DNA of 64,000 nucleotides from Mitsuokella sp047974105 (GTDB lineage Bacteria; Bacillota; Negativicutes; Selenomonadales; Selenomonadaceae): positions 39,383 through 103,382 of the forward strand of contig NZ_JBHYRS010000008.1 in NCBI RefSeq assembly GCF_047974105.1, in the 5' to 3' direction. Each line of letters starts with the position of its first letter. The first letter of the stretch is position 1. The notes under the pieces are model-generated. The model was not told where the DNA came from and searched no databases. It saw only the letters and a list, made by a program, of their open reading frames with translations. A program made the translations under genes and the position numbers. Below are positions 33,595 through 41,949 of the stretch, one piece after another.

Positions 33595-34839
33595 TCATTT
33601 CTTTGCTGTCGTTTCATCCTGACAGTACAATTCGATAAAGCGCGCCACGGACATGCCGTGGTCTTCAAGCAGGCGCTTAGCCGTGACATTGAGGTGACGT
33701 TCCTTCAAGGCCTTGCGGACGACGCTGACCATGGCCCGGCCCATGTCGTCGGACTGGTCAAACGGTGTTTCCTCGACATCGAGGGAAATCTTGTCACCAA
33801 ACAGTTTGAGAGCATCGAGCTCCCAAGCGGCATTTTCCTGCTTGGCCTTAAATTCACGCTCCACGGCGGCCTTCATGTCGAGGTCCTGCTGCCGATAGTT
33901 CTCGGCAACGGCTTTGTAAAGAAAGGCCGGTACATTCTTGACTTTGCGCGTCTTAGCCAGTTCGACAGCGTAATCCATGCGGCGCAGGAATTCTTCGTTG
34001 CTGCCGCACAGCGTCGTCAGCTTGTCGACCATCTTTTCCGAGAGACCATGGCGGTCTTTCTTGGCTGGCAGTGCTTCAAGCGTAACGTTTTCCTCGGCTG
34101 CGCGATCAACCAAAAGATCGCGGCAGTCCATCGAAAAAGTAAAGCCCGTGACTTTGCGTCCCGTCTTTGTCCTCACGTACGTCATATGGTACTGCGTCTT
34201 TTCGTTGATTTCACGAATGGGATTGTCCAACACGTATTTGCAGAACGGGCCAATCTGCTTGTACTGCGAAGGACCGATATCGAAGAAAAAGCGAAGCTTG
34301 TCGAGCTCGATATGGCGCGTGATGACCTTCCCCTGCATCGTGCCGCGGTACTGCAGCATCAGTTCAAGCAGGCGCATAGCATAGGCAGACGACAAATTGA
34401 AAATCTGCTTCATGCTGATTTTCGTATAGCCATCGCCGCTCTCATAGATATGGAGCAGAAAAGGCTCCATGTCCTCATTGAACTTGATGTACAGGCCATC
34501 CTTCGGCGTGTATTTGATACGCACAAAAATGGAGAATTTGACAAAGCCGCCGTCATCATTGCGCACCGTGACGATTTTCTGCAGCATATCGTCACAGACG
34601 CGTTCCAGACGGTTCAGATACTCACCGTGTCCGAAGATGGCCTTAACCTCTGCCGGCGTCAGATGGAACTCCCGAAACTCCTTGTCGTAGTATTTGTCAT
34701 TGCCGGAAATATGCGGATTGACATGGGCCACGGCCAGCAGAAACAGCCGCATCTCCAAAGCATTCAGCGGCTTTCTTGCCTCGATCAGCGGATTGGACTG
34801 ATAGATATCCCGCGCCTCATTCACTTCCAATTTTTCCAC
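33595..34839 (-). CDS. repB: Rep_3 plasmid replication initiator 2
   Basis: About 414 residues. The WH1 (DIYQSNPLIEARKPLNALEM) and WH2 (KISMKQIFNLSSAYAMRLLE) segments match the Rep_3 family. The chosen GTG start at 34839 has GCGAGG at a fair distance; a longer frame back to 34905 would begin inside an iteron, so the shorter form is preferred. The final 110 residues (from about AVEREFKAKQEN) are almost the same as in Rep 1, while the first 300 are clearly diverged. Its iterons, GGTCACAATCCCTAATA, are unrelated to those of Rep 1. Confidence 0.88.
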   Translation of the reverse strand: MEKLEVNEARDIYQSNPLIEARKPLNALEMRLFLLAVAHVNPHISGNDKYYDKEFREFHLTPAEVKAIFGHGEYLNRLERVCDDMLQKIVTVRNDDGGFVKFSIFVRIKYTPKDGLYIKFNEDMEPFLLHIYESGDGYTKISMKQIFNLSSAYAMRLLELMLQYRGTMQGKVITRHIELDKLRFFFDIGPSQYKQIGPFCKYVLDNPIREINEKTQYHMTYVRTKTGRKVTGFTFSMDCRDLLVDRAAEENVTLEALPAKKDRHGLSEKMVDKLTTLCGSNEEFLRRMDYAVELAKTRKVKNVPAFLYKAVAENYRQQDLDMKAAVEREFKAKQENAAWELDALKLFGDKISLDVEETPFDQSDDMGRAMVSVVRKALKERHLNVTAKRLLEDHGMSVARFIELYCQDETTAKK

Positions 34840-34899
34840 ACGCTTCGCCTCGCTTTCCCCGTAAAAGAGTAGAAAATGTGACCTGCAATGCCTGTCCGC

Positions 34900-35073
34900 G
34901 GTCACAATTCCTACTTTTATTCCATTATAACAGGGAAGTATTAGGTGCTCAAGCTATATTTTTATCAAATGCCCTCGAATTAGGTCACAATCCCTAATAG
35001 TTCAGGTCACATTTCCTAATACTTAACGCAAAAATTGGTCACAATCCCTAATAGTTAGGTCACAATCCCTAAT
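34900..35073. repeat. Iterons of replicon 2
   Basis: Copies of about 17 bases near GGTCACAATCCCTAATA at 34983, 35005, 35037 and 35058, with a fifth, weaker copy (GGTCACAATTCCTA) at 34900. Together with the DnaA box at 35167 they form the probable second origin. Confidence 0.85.
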
Positions 35074-35133
35074 CGAAAACGCCCGAAACCCGCGCCATTA
35101 CTGGGCTCAAATCGCGGAAAGCATTATAAAGCA

Positions 35134-35175
35134 TTATATGCTAAAAGCATGCATAGCATAGGGAAGTTATCCACA
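35134..35175. other. DnaA-box segment of replicon 2
   Basis: TTATCCACA at 35167-35175, preceded by ATTATATGCTAAAAGCATGC and ATAGCATAGGGAAG, near-identical to 32092-32133. The rest of the spacer up to 35278 holds nothing recognised. Confidence 0.75.
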
Positions 35176-35278
35176 GGCAAGAAAATACCTATCTCATCCG
35201 TCACGCCAGCACCTCCCATATGCTTTTGCCTGCCTGCCTTTTCTTTCTTTTTCATAGAATAATTTGAGGGAACATATA

Positions 35279-35365
35279 CTGCGCTCGGCGGTCAACATCA
35301 CCGGTGATGCTGCCTATGCCACGATTGTCGATCGTTTCCATACGGAAGAAAAGTCAGCCGCCTAA
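35279..35365 (+). pseudogene. C-terminal scrap of a dicarboxylate/amino-acid symporter
   Basis: Twenty-eight codons ending in TAA encode LRSAVNITGDAAYATIVDRF and a short Glu/Lys/Ser tail, the typical end of DAACS-family Na+:dicarboxylate symporters. It is followed by its terminator. Nothing of the preceding 400 codons is present, so an old deletion or replicon junction lies at about 35278. Confidence 0.6.
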
Positions 35366-35378
35366 TATTGACCATAAG

Positions 35379-35414
35379 AAAACCGGATGGGGAAGTATCC
35401 TCATCCGGCTTTTT
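35379..35414. terminator. Bidirectional terminator
   Basis: AAAACCGGATG pairs with CATCCGGCTTTT. It served the lost symporter gene on the plus strand and can serve the reductase gene on the minus strand. Confidence 0.75.
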
Positions 35415-35436
35415 GCATAGGAAAGTCAATATTTTC

Positions 35437-36231
35437 TTATCGGTGTGCGCGAATCATTTCCATGGTTTCTTTGAATTCGGGATCGCTGTCAAAATCAAAG
35501 TCAACTTTTTTACCGACTTTGTAGCGGATCCAGACGGCATCATCCGGCATGATTTTGACTTCCAAAGGCTTAAAGAGGACAGGCTGGTCGGTCGTGATGC
35601 CTGGTTTTGCCATGAAGAGAGTCTGTGTTTCCGTGCTGCCGTCCGCTGCCGGAGCCATGACCAGGCTCAATTCATCAACCAACCCTGCCTGTACAAAACT
35701 CCAGTTGATGACGCCGCCGCCACCGAGCATTGCGGAATCCACATGCAGAACATTTTTGATCTTATCGTAAAGCAGCGGCAGGTCGACGCTGTCTTTGCCG
35801 CAGATCAGGTAGCTGATTCCCTTTTTACGCAGAAAATCCTTGTAGCTGTTGGACGCCGCTTCGGTGAGGACTTCTACGATATGGCTCTTGACACCATCAT
35901 ATTCGCTGACATTATCCTGCCATGCCAGTTTGCCGTGACCATCGACGGCAATCACGAACTGTCCCAAAGATACGCCATCGGCCAAATAGTCGCCGGCAGG
36001 AACCTCGGGGGCATTTTCATCAAGCTCCGGCTTAGCATAAAATGTGAAGTTATCGTCGATTGTCGTGCGGCCGTTGATCATCGCCTGATACTGGTATTTG
36101 GCATCTGGACCATTCATGATCGTGCTGAAGCTGTCTGGCGCTTCGCTGGTCGACGGACGCCAGAGATACTTCCCCATGATTTTGCCGTCCGTCGAAGTCT
36201 CCATATGACAAAAAATAAATGGTTTATCCAT
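35437..36231 (-). CDS. Dihydrofolate-reductase/RibD-C-like reductase
   Basis: A 264-residue protein. FIFCHMETSTDGKIMG at the N-terminus, SYLICGKDSVDL in the middle and LGGGGVINWSFVQAGLVDEL in the C-terminal part are typical of RibD C-terminal-domain reductases that use NADPH. The true riboflavin enzyme also has a deaminase domain, absent here. The substrate is not known. AGAAGGAG precedes the ATG. It is a single gene. Confidence 0.8.
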   Translation of the reverse strand: MDKPFIFCHMETSTDGKIMGKYLWRPSTSEAPDSFSTIMNGPDAKYQYQAMINGRTTIDDNFTFYAKPELDENAPEVPAGDYLADGVSLGQFVIAVDGHGKLAWQDNVSEYDGVKSHIVEVLTEAASNSYKDFLRKKGISYLICGKDSVDLPLLYDKIKNVLHVDSAMLGGGGVINWSFVQAGLVDELSLVMAPAADGSTETQTLFMAKPGITTDQPVLFKPLEVKIMPDDAVWIRYKVGKKVDFDFDSDPEFKETMEMIRAHR

Positions 36232-36396
36232 TTGCTCATCTCCTTCTAAAAATGCTTATCTATCTTCACTATAACAAAAAATTACATCATCTGACCAATG
36301 CTTTTTGCCAAAGTCCTGTCATACGAATCAGGCATACCTGAGGGGGAAAAAGTAAATCCGATTCCAATCATTACAGACAGAATACAGAGGATGCAT

Positions 36397-36543
36397 TCAT
36401 TTGTGGAAAAAATCCTTCCACAGTTTGCCTAGAATGCCCCGCAGAAAGCCCAGAATGCCGGCAAAAAAGCACAGGACGGCAAGAACGGCACCGCATATTA
36501 CAGCACCCCAAACGAAGAACGAAAACATCATCATCAGCTCCAT
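36397..36543 (-). CDS. Small membrane protein, 48 residues
   Basis: ATG at 36543 opens a frame MELMMMFSFFVWGAVICGA with a continuous hydrophobic stretch of about 30 residues (to CFFAGILGF) and a basic/aromatic tail ending KDFFHK. GGTGA lies about 10 bases upstream. One, perhaps two, membrane helices; function unknown. Length and hydrophobic pattern support a real gene but no homologue is recognised. Confidence 0.45.
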   Translation of the reverse strand: MELMMMFSFFVWGAVICGAVLAVLCFFAGILGFLRGILGKLWKDFFHK

Positions 36544-36734
36544 GCCATGTTTGTTCACCAATTACACAATCATAATACACTATTCTGGAATATTAAGCAG
36601 CATTTTCGGTGGTCTTTTTTCATTGAGGAAAACTGTCGAATTGGCAGGAATCTGACTACTTTAGAAGAAGTTTATTAACAAATGGAACAACACGCGGATC
36701 GGTCTGAATTTTGAATAGAAGGGATGATTTTCTT

Positions 36735-37454
36735 ATGGGAACTGCAATCCTTGTTATTTTCGTTCTCTTTGTTATTTTTTACTGCCTTGGACGTTCTGCC
36801 AAAACAAAGCAGCAGAATACATCATCTATTTCACCAAGCCAGCGGTCTGCCATATCGTCAAACCGGCCGTTCCCTCAGGAAAAACCGACTCCTTCTTTGC
36901 AGAATGGTGCGGATATCCCAAAGGCCCATATCGATGCCGTTCGGCGAAATATCATGCGGCATGAACTGCGCCCAGACCAGCGTCAGGCTCTTGCGGATAT
37001 CCGCCGTCAAAATGCTTTGGACCGTCAGCATGACAGCCGTATGGCTGCGGCTGCCGGTCTTGCCGGCGTAGTCGCAGGCGCGGCCCTGATGCGTCATCAC
37101 GATGCACAGGAAACGCAGGCCCATATCGATCAGGCCGCAGCAATGCAGCGCGATGCCTTGGCCATGCAGGATCAAAATGACAGTGGCGTTGATGATTCTT
37201 CAACGGATGATCTCGATATCGATCAGAACGTGGACTGGTCAGCAGATGATGACGGGCAATTTGGCAGCGACGACTATGACAATGATGACTATGACAGTGA
37301 CGACTACGATAGTGATGATTACGACTACGACGATGCCAGCGATGCCGATGAATATCCTGACAACGATGATGGCTTTGACTATAACGACGACGCTGGCAGC
37401 TATGACGATTACGGTGATTATGGCGGCGGTGACGACGGCGGCGATTTCTTCTGA
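36735..37454 (+). CDS. Membrane-anchored protein with acidic Asp/Tyr tail
   Basis: About 239 residues. The ATG at 36735 has AGAAGGG 11 bases upstream; a TTG 8 codons earlier has no site. One N-terminal helix (ILVIFVLFVIFYCLG) is followed by a Ser/Pro-rich stretch, a charged helical part with a Gly/Ala segment (AAAAGLAGVVAGAALM), and about 90 residues made mostly of Asp, Tyr, Ser and Gly with repeated SDDYD/NDDYD units. The tail could bind cations or basic proteins at the surface. Function unknown. Confidence 0.6.
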   Translation: MGTAILVIFVLFVIFYCLGRSAKTKQQNTSSISPSQRSAISSNRPFPQEKPTPSLQNGADIPKAHIDAVRRNIMRHELRPDQRQALADIRRQNALDRQHDSRMAAAAGLAGVVAGAALMRHHDAQETQAHIDQAAAMQRDALAMQDQNDSGVDDSSTDDLDIDQNVDWSADDDGQFGSDDYDNDDYDSDDYDSDDYDYDDASDADEYPDNDDGFDYNDDAGSYDDYGDYGGGDDGGDFF

Positions 37455-37501
37455 AAAACTGCTGATTTTTCCTAACAGGCCGCTAAAATTTTATAAGAAC
37501 A

Positions 37502-37545
37502 AACCGCCCTTCTTCGGTCATCACTCCGAAGAAGGGCGGTTCTTT
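37502..37545. terminator. Strong bidirectional terminator
   Basis: AACCGCCCTTCTTCGG (37502-37517) pairs perfectly with CCGAAGAAGGGCGGTT (37526-37541), then CTTTT. Confidence 0.9.
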
Positions 37546-37632
37546 TGGTATATGCCTTGCTAGACATGCCATGATTTCATTATAACATGGCAATTGTCAA
37601 TGGACATAACGAGTATACACAATTTCGGGCAT

Positions 37633-38451
37633 TCATTTAATGATGGTGACATTCTTCGTCGTCAGCTGCGGCGTCCTCGCATATTTAACCGCAGGGATGC
37701 CCAAAGCTATAACAAAGCCGAGTTTGCAGTGCTCTGGAATATGGAACTGTGCCTCGACCTCAGGAAAATGCCTTGCCATAGCGACGGCGAAGCCGTCAAA
37801 GAGTGTGCCAAGTCCGAGGCTTTGGGCGTAAAGCTCGAGATACGAGAGGGCGATGATCGGGTCAACCGGACGGCACATCTCGACGGTCTTGGTTTCATCG
37901 ACTGAGGCGACGACGAGTGCCGGTGCACCGCGATAGACGACATCCTTGCCCTGTGCGCGGCCCTTTGCTGCCATCTCCTTCAAGAATACCAGCGGCGAGT
38001 CGTCAGGGAGACGGTCGAGACAGTCATAGGTGATGCTGCGAAGTTCATCCATTTTCCTGCGCGTCGCGATGATGGTAAAACGCAGGGAAGGGGCATTGAT
38101 GCCCGTCGGCGGATAGGCCAGCATCTCCTGAAGCTTGGCGATTTTCTCCGCCGGCACATCGGCATCTTTGTACTGGCGGACGCTGCGGCGCGACTTGATG
38201 AGTCCAAGCAAAGCCTCGCTGTCGACCGTCGTCACCGGAGACGAATCGGCAGGATTGAGTCCGTTAAAGGAAAAAGCCCCCGTCGGGCAGATGGCAAGGC
38301 AGTGCTGACAGGCAATGCACCGTTCATCCCCGCCCCTGATATAACGCGGTACCTTGTTTTCGTCAAACTCCAGACAGGAAGCAATGCAGTCGCGGAGACA
38401 CATACCGCAGTGAATGCATTTTTCTTTGTCAATCGCAATGAATTTTTTCAT
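37633..38451 (-). CDS. Ferredoxin-nitroreductase fusion
   Basis: A 272-residue protein starting at 38451 (GGAGGGAAAATAATC before the ATG). Residues 1-60 have two 4Fe-4S motifs (CIHCGMCLRDCIASC and CIACQHCLAICP); residues 80 on form a nitroreductase fold (LIKSRRSVRQYKDADVP, PPTGINAPSLRFT, ALSYLELYAQSLGLGT). Such fusions pass electrons from ferredoxin to FMN for reduction of quinones, nitro compounds or other acceptors in anaerobes. A solitary gene. Confidence 0.88.
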   Translation of the reverse strand: MKKFIAIDKEKCIHCGMCLRDCIASCLEFDENKVPRYIRGGDERCIACQHCLAICPTGAFSFNGLNPADSSPVTTVDSEALLGLIKSRRSVRQYKDADVPAEKIAKLQEMLAYPPTGINAPSLRFTIIATRRKMDELRSITYDCLDRLPDDSPLVFLKEMAAKGRAQGKDVVYRGAPALVVASVDETKTVEMCRPVDPIIALSYLELYAQSLGLGTLFDGFAVAMARHFPEVEAQFHIPEHCKLGFVIALGIPAVKYARTPQLTTKNVTIIK

Positions 38452-38624
38452 GATTATTTTCCCTCCGGCTGTATTACAGGGTATAGTTTGTTCATTATTA
38501 GATGTATCTTTCATTGTAACAAAAATATTCGTAAAATGTAAGACCGAGAGATATATTTGCAAGGAATTCTGCTGCTCTGGGCATCTGCAAATAAAAATTA
38601 TTTTCATATTTTCTTTTTGACCTA

Positions 38625-38652
38625 TTGACTTTTTGACTATTCTGGGTATAAT
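38625..38652 (+). promoter_or_regulatory. Promoter of Hsp20 copy 2
   Basis: TTGACT (38625-38630), 16 bases, TATAAT (38647-38652), same as copy 1. Confidence 0.75.
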
Positions 38653-38784
38653 AAGAATTGTAAAGAGGATAAGGGAACCGAGAGAAAGGGTCCAAGGTCC
38701 TCGGTACAAATATCAAATGGTTTTGAATCGCCGTCTGATGCTCATCGGAAGGCGGCGGCAAGACGTCGAAAGGGGTTTTTGATT

Positions 38785-39234
38785 ATGTTTGGTTTGGTTC
38801 CATTTGTTTCCAACAATGATCTTCAGAAAGAAGAAAACGTATTTGATCGCCTCATGAATGTCTTTGATGAACCGTTTATGCAGAGCTTCCATACTCCGGA
38901 ATTCAAGGTTGATGTCAAAGACAACAAGGACAGCTACGACCTCACGGCTGAGCTGCCGGGCCTCAAGAAGGAAGACATCTCCCTGACGTACAATAACAAT
39001 TATCTGACTATCGCCACGAAACATGAGGATACGAAGGATGAAAAGGACGAGAAGGGCAACTACGTCCGCCGCGAACGCAGCCAGAGCAACATGAGCCGTT
39101 CGTTCTACATCGACAACATCGATGAGGGCAAGTGCACGGCAGAGTATAAGGATGGTATTCTTTCCGTCCATATGCCGAAATCGGCAGAAAAGGCTGAAAC
39201 GGGTCATACGATCAACATCAATGGCGCCGCTTAA
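38785..39234 (+). CDS. hsp20: Small heat-shock protein Hsp20, copy 2
   Basis: A 149-residue alpha-crystallin-domain protein differing from copy 1 at two residues only (ATKHEDTKD for ATKHADTKD, and SQSNMSRSF for SQSSMSRSF). Start, ribosome binding site and structured leader are also kept, so both copies should be expressed and regulated alike. The near-identity 16 kb apart points to a recent duplication, gene conversion or acquisition with one of the joined replicons. It is followed by the same UUCG hairpin and terminator. Confidence 0.92.
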   Translation: MFGLVPFVSNNDLQKEENVFDRLMNVFDEPFMQSFHTPEFKVDVKDNKDSYDLTAELPGLKKEDISLTYNNNYLTIATKHEDTKDEKDEKGNYVRRERSQSNMSRSFYIDNIDEGKCTAEYKDGILSVHMPKSAEKAETGHTININGAA

Positions 39235-39332
39235 GCCGAGCGTGAAGACGCTTAAAGCTTGACCAACCAAACACCGCGTGTCACCTTCGGGTGGCCGCTG
39301 GTGTTTGCCCCATATGAAAGGGACGTCTCTAA

Positions 39333-39365
39333 GAGGAGTCAGCATTGTGCTGACTCCTCTTTTTG
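39333..39365 (+). terminator. Terminator after Hsp20 copy 2
   Basis: AGGAGTCAGCA pairs with TGCTGACTCCT, then TTTTT. Compared with copy 1, the loop side is altered but pairing is improved. Confidence 0.85.
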
Positions 39366-39517
39366 TGATATGTGATATAAGGGGGTGCTTTCTTTAAAGC
39401 CTTTTGTATGCACGTTTCCCCTACGAAAAGATCTGGAAGGAAAATATGTTTCTATATAGAACTAATATATAGAATTAAAAGAATAATACGAAACATAGAG
39501 AGTTTGGAGGGGAAAGA

Positions 39518-41245
39518 ATGGCAGATCGCATTATCCAAACGGCCGACTTATCCAGAATTGCCAGTAACCTGGAAGCAATTCATGGCAGGATTGCGGCCGT
39601 TGATACACATGTCGATGCAGTCGAAGGGGAACTGCTGCATACAAAATCAGAGCTTGAAGCTCTGGTCGATGAGTTTCATGCTTTTGTCAATGAGCAGATG
39701 CTGCGCAACCGTGAGCAGCTTGCCGAAACGCGCGTCGTGAAGCTCAGGCAGGAAATCCAGAAGCGCTTTGGCCATTACGATGTGGTCAGGCGTATGGCAA
39801 CGGGAATCCTGCAGGCAACGGATATTGGCATCATCCGTAAGGAAATTATCAATAACGCAACTGAGGATGTGATGATCAAGACACCGGGGTATTGGCTTGC
39901 TCCCTGCCTTGTCGCCCTGGCCGCGTGGATTGCAGATAACAAAGAGCTTGCCCAGAAGGCAGTCAAAGAGGCAATTGCCCGGGATGATGAAAAGACCTCA
40001 TTGTTCTTTGCCTTGATCTGCCGCCGTGCGGACCGCAAGCTTGCCTGCATCAAGTGGGTGAATCGGTATCTTGCCAATCAGGATGAAGAAAATCTGGACC
40101 GCAAGACCATCCTCGTACTTTCCGCTTACGCCAATGGTCTTTGGGGAAATGACCTTGAAAATGAGGTTGGCGGACAGATGAAGGAATGGCTCGAACATCT
40201 TGAGGCAAAACCGGGCTTTGTAGAGAAGCAGCGCGAGCAGTGGAAACAGGCTATTCTGCTGAAGAAACCAGACCTCAGCAAGGAAACAGATTTTCCCTAT
40301 CTGCAGCAGTACAGTCCGACTTGGCCGGCAATGGCCGCCGTTCTAAGCGGTGCCTATCTGCATGAGGTTTTATATGATGATTTCGACGCCATATTCCAGC
40401 AGAAAAATCCAACGAAGGAATTAACTGCCCATTTGGATGACATGTTGGATGAACTGGTCACGAATTTTGATGATGAAGAATTGCCGCTCCGGAAAAAAGA
40501 ACAGCTCGAGCAGCTTGTTTTGGACTTCCACGGGGATGAAGCAGAAGCGAACAAGCATATGGATGTGCAGAAAACATCTTTTGAGACGCATAAAAACTTC
40601 GTGCAGCTGCTGACCGATGCTTCGATGAATCCTGAACTCGTACATGCGGATGCTGCAACGCAGAAATTTGCCATTTCCCTGTCAAAGGACTGGATTCTCG
40701 ATGCCTACCGCGATATCACCGCCGCGAACCGCAGTGCTGTGCCACAGGGAATTACGTTTGAGCTGCAAGGGTTTGAAGCACAGACACAGAATGGCGAAAA
40801 CGAAGAAGAGATCCTTGCTTCATGGAATCAATTTGTCGACCGACAGAAAGAGGAAGCCATGAAGGGCAACGAGATGACAAAAACCGGTGAAATGTGTAAA
40901 ACACTTCGCTGGGTATTTGCAGTTTTAGCCGTGGCCGGCTTCTATGTCACAATAGTGGCTGGCATCATTTTCGCCGTTCTGGCGGTCTGGGCATACTCCC
41001 GCTATAACGGAGAAAGGACGCGTTATCTGGCAGCAAAGAAAGTCGCAGAAGACTGGGAAAACAATCGTCCAAAAGGGGAAGAGATCCTGCGCGCGCTGCT
41101 GGCCGAAGTCGTGGATGTACGGGAATTGTTCGAGAAAAAGGATGCAGAGTTCACCAAGACGGAAACCTTCTTGAAGGGGCTGGCCCCCAATCAGTTCGTC
41201 CGTGCTCACATCGATGGCATCCGGAAAATCAGTGCGGCAGAATAA
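39518..41245 (+). CDS. Coiled-coil protein with C-terminal membrane helices, first gene of the AAA+ operon
   Basis: A 575-residue protein of unknown family. Residues 1-75 are predicted coiled coil (LEAIHGRIAAVDTHVDAVEG); a mostly helical middle follows. Around residues 480-525 lie two adjacent hydrophobic segments (LRWVFAVLAVAGFYVTIVAG, IIFAVLAVWAYSRY), and a charged helical tail closes it. GGAGGGGAAAGA precedes the ATG. Four genes follow with small gaps, among them a Ycf46-like ATPase. It might be the membrane anchor of that complex; no known function. Confidence 0.7.
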   Translation: MADRIIQTADLSRIASNLEAIHGRIAAVDTHVDAVEGELLHTKSELEALVDEFHAFVNEQMLRNREQLAETRVVKLRQEIQKRFGHYDVVRRMATGILQATDIGIIRKEIINNATEDVMIKTPGYWLAPCLVALAAWIADNKELAQKAVKEAIARDDEKTSLFFALICRRADRKLACIKWVNRYLANQDEENLDRKTILVLSAYANGLWGNDLENEVGGQMKEWLEHLEAKPGFVEKQREQWKQAILLKKPDLSKETDFPYLQQYSPTWPAMAAVLSGAYLHEVLYDDFDAIFQQKNPTKELTAHLDDMLDELVTNFDDEELPLRKKEQLEQLVLDFHGDEAEANKHMDVQKTSFETHKNFVQLLTDASMNPELVHADAATQKFAISLSKDWILDAYRDITAANRSAVPQGITFELQGFEAQTQNGENEEEILASWNQFVDRQKEEAMKGNEMTKTGEMCKTLRWVFAVLAVAGFYVTIVAGIIFAVLAVWAYSRYNGERTRYLAAKKVAEDWENNRPKGEEILRALLAEVVDVRELFEKKDAEFTKTETFLKGLAPNQFVRAHIDGIRKISAAE

Positions 41246-41279
41246 AGGATGCATCTAGAAAAAGGAAGAAGGGAAACAT

Positions 41280-41483
41280 ATGGCAGACGCATTTCGTCCA
41301 ATTGACCCGAAAACGCCCGCTGCCAAGCAGACACCAGCGGAAAAGCAGGGTGTGCAGCAGGCAGAAGCAAAGGAAATACAGTCAGATGATCCACTGGCAA
41401 AAGGACTCTCTGCAGCCTGGGACATCCTCCCGCCGCAGGTCGTTGTCAGACGTTCGATGAAGAAAAGGCGGAATATGATATGA
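41280..41483 (+). CDS. Small protein of the AAA+ operon
   Basis: A 67-residue protein, Pro/Ala/Gln/Lys-rich in its first half (KTPAAKQTPAEKQGVQQAEA) and with a short conserved-looking end (LSAAWDILPPQVVVRRSMKK). AAGGAAGAAGGG is upstream. The stop overlaps the next start by four bases (ATGA), so it is translated with its neighbour. No homologue recognised; an adaptor or linker peptide is a guess. Confidence 0.6.
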   Translation: MADAFRPIDPKTPAAKQTPAEKQGVQQAEAKEIQSDDPLAKGLSAAWDILPPQVVVRRSMKKRRNMI

Positions 41484-41926
41484 AAACACCAGCCACTTAT
41501 GCAGAATGGGCGAAGGTCCTGCATGCCTTTGCCGACGGCAGTCAGGATGAAGAAGCCATGGCTGCTATGCAGGCAGGCACACTTCATTGGCAGAGCGGCG
41601 TTGCAGAACGTTTTGCGAATCGTTTTGCCGATACGCTGAATACGCGCATGAACAATGCGTCGGATTTATTTCAGCGTAAAATGAGTCAAGCTTCTGGAGA
41701 AGCAGAACTCATTCAGGCACTGCTGGAACTGCGGCGGTCCATGCAGATTTTGGTTCAGGCCTGCCGCATTCCTGCCCTGCCAAAGGACCAGCAGGACGCC
41801 TATGAGAAACTGGTCCGTGAACAGGCAGATACCATGCAGAAAAGTTTAGAGGACAGCGTCAAAGCAGATCCATTGGGAAAATTAAAAAGTATCCTGCGGA
41901 ACCATCCAATCAACCGTTTGGATTGA
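41480..41926 (+). CDS. Helical protein of the AAA+ operon
   Basis: A 148-residue, mainly helical soluble protein (YAEWAKVLHAFADGSQDEEA, MAAMQAGTLHWQSGVAERFA, ELIQALLELRRSMQILVQAC). No family recognised. Coupled to the preceding gene by overlap and followed 23 bases later by the ATPase gene, which suggests a subunit or substrate of the ATPase. Confidence 0.65.
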   Translation: MKTPATYAEWAKVLHAFADGSQDEEAMAAMQAGTLHWQSGVAERFANRFADTLNTRMNNASDLFQRKMSQASGEAELIQALLELRRSMQILVQACRIPALPKDQQDAYEKLVREQADTMQKSLEDSVKADPLGKLKSILRNHPINRLD

Positions 41927-41949
41927 GAGCAGGATAGAGAGGGTAGATT

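Larger units (their letters stand above)
38608..39366 (+). repeat. Duplicated Hsp20 locus, copy 2
   Basis: Direct repeat of 22325-23083, including promoter, leader, gene and terminator. Identity over the leader is interrupted by one C-to-T change in the CGCCGCC stem and one in the promoter spacer. Confidence 0.9.

Noticed and set aside
30429..34872. Long plus-strand frames opposite Rep 1 and Rep 2
   Set aside because: They are shadows of the two initiator genes; no protein motif and no ribosome binding sites.
36401..36655. Basic small protein on the plus strand
   Set aside because: Overlaps the antisense small membrane protein gene, is very Lys/Arg/His rich with no start signal, and looks like a shadow.
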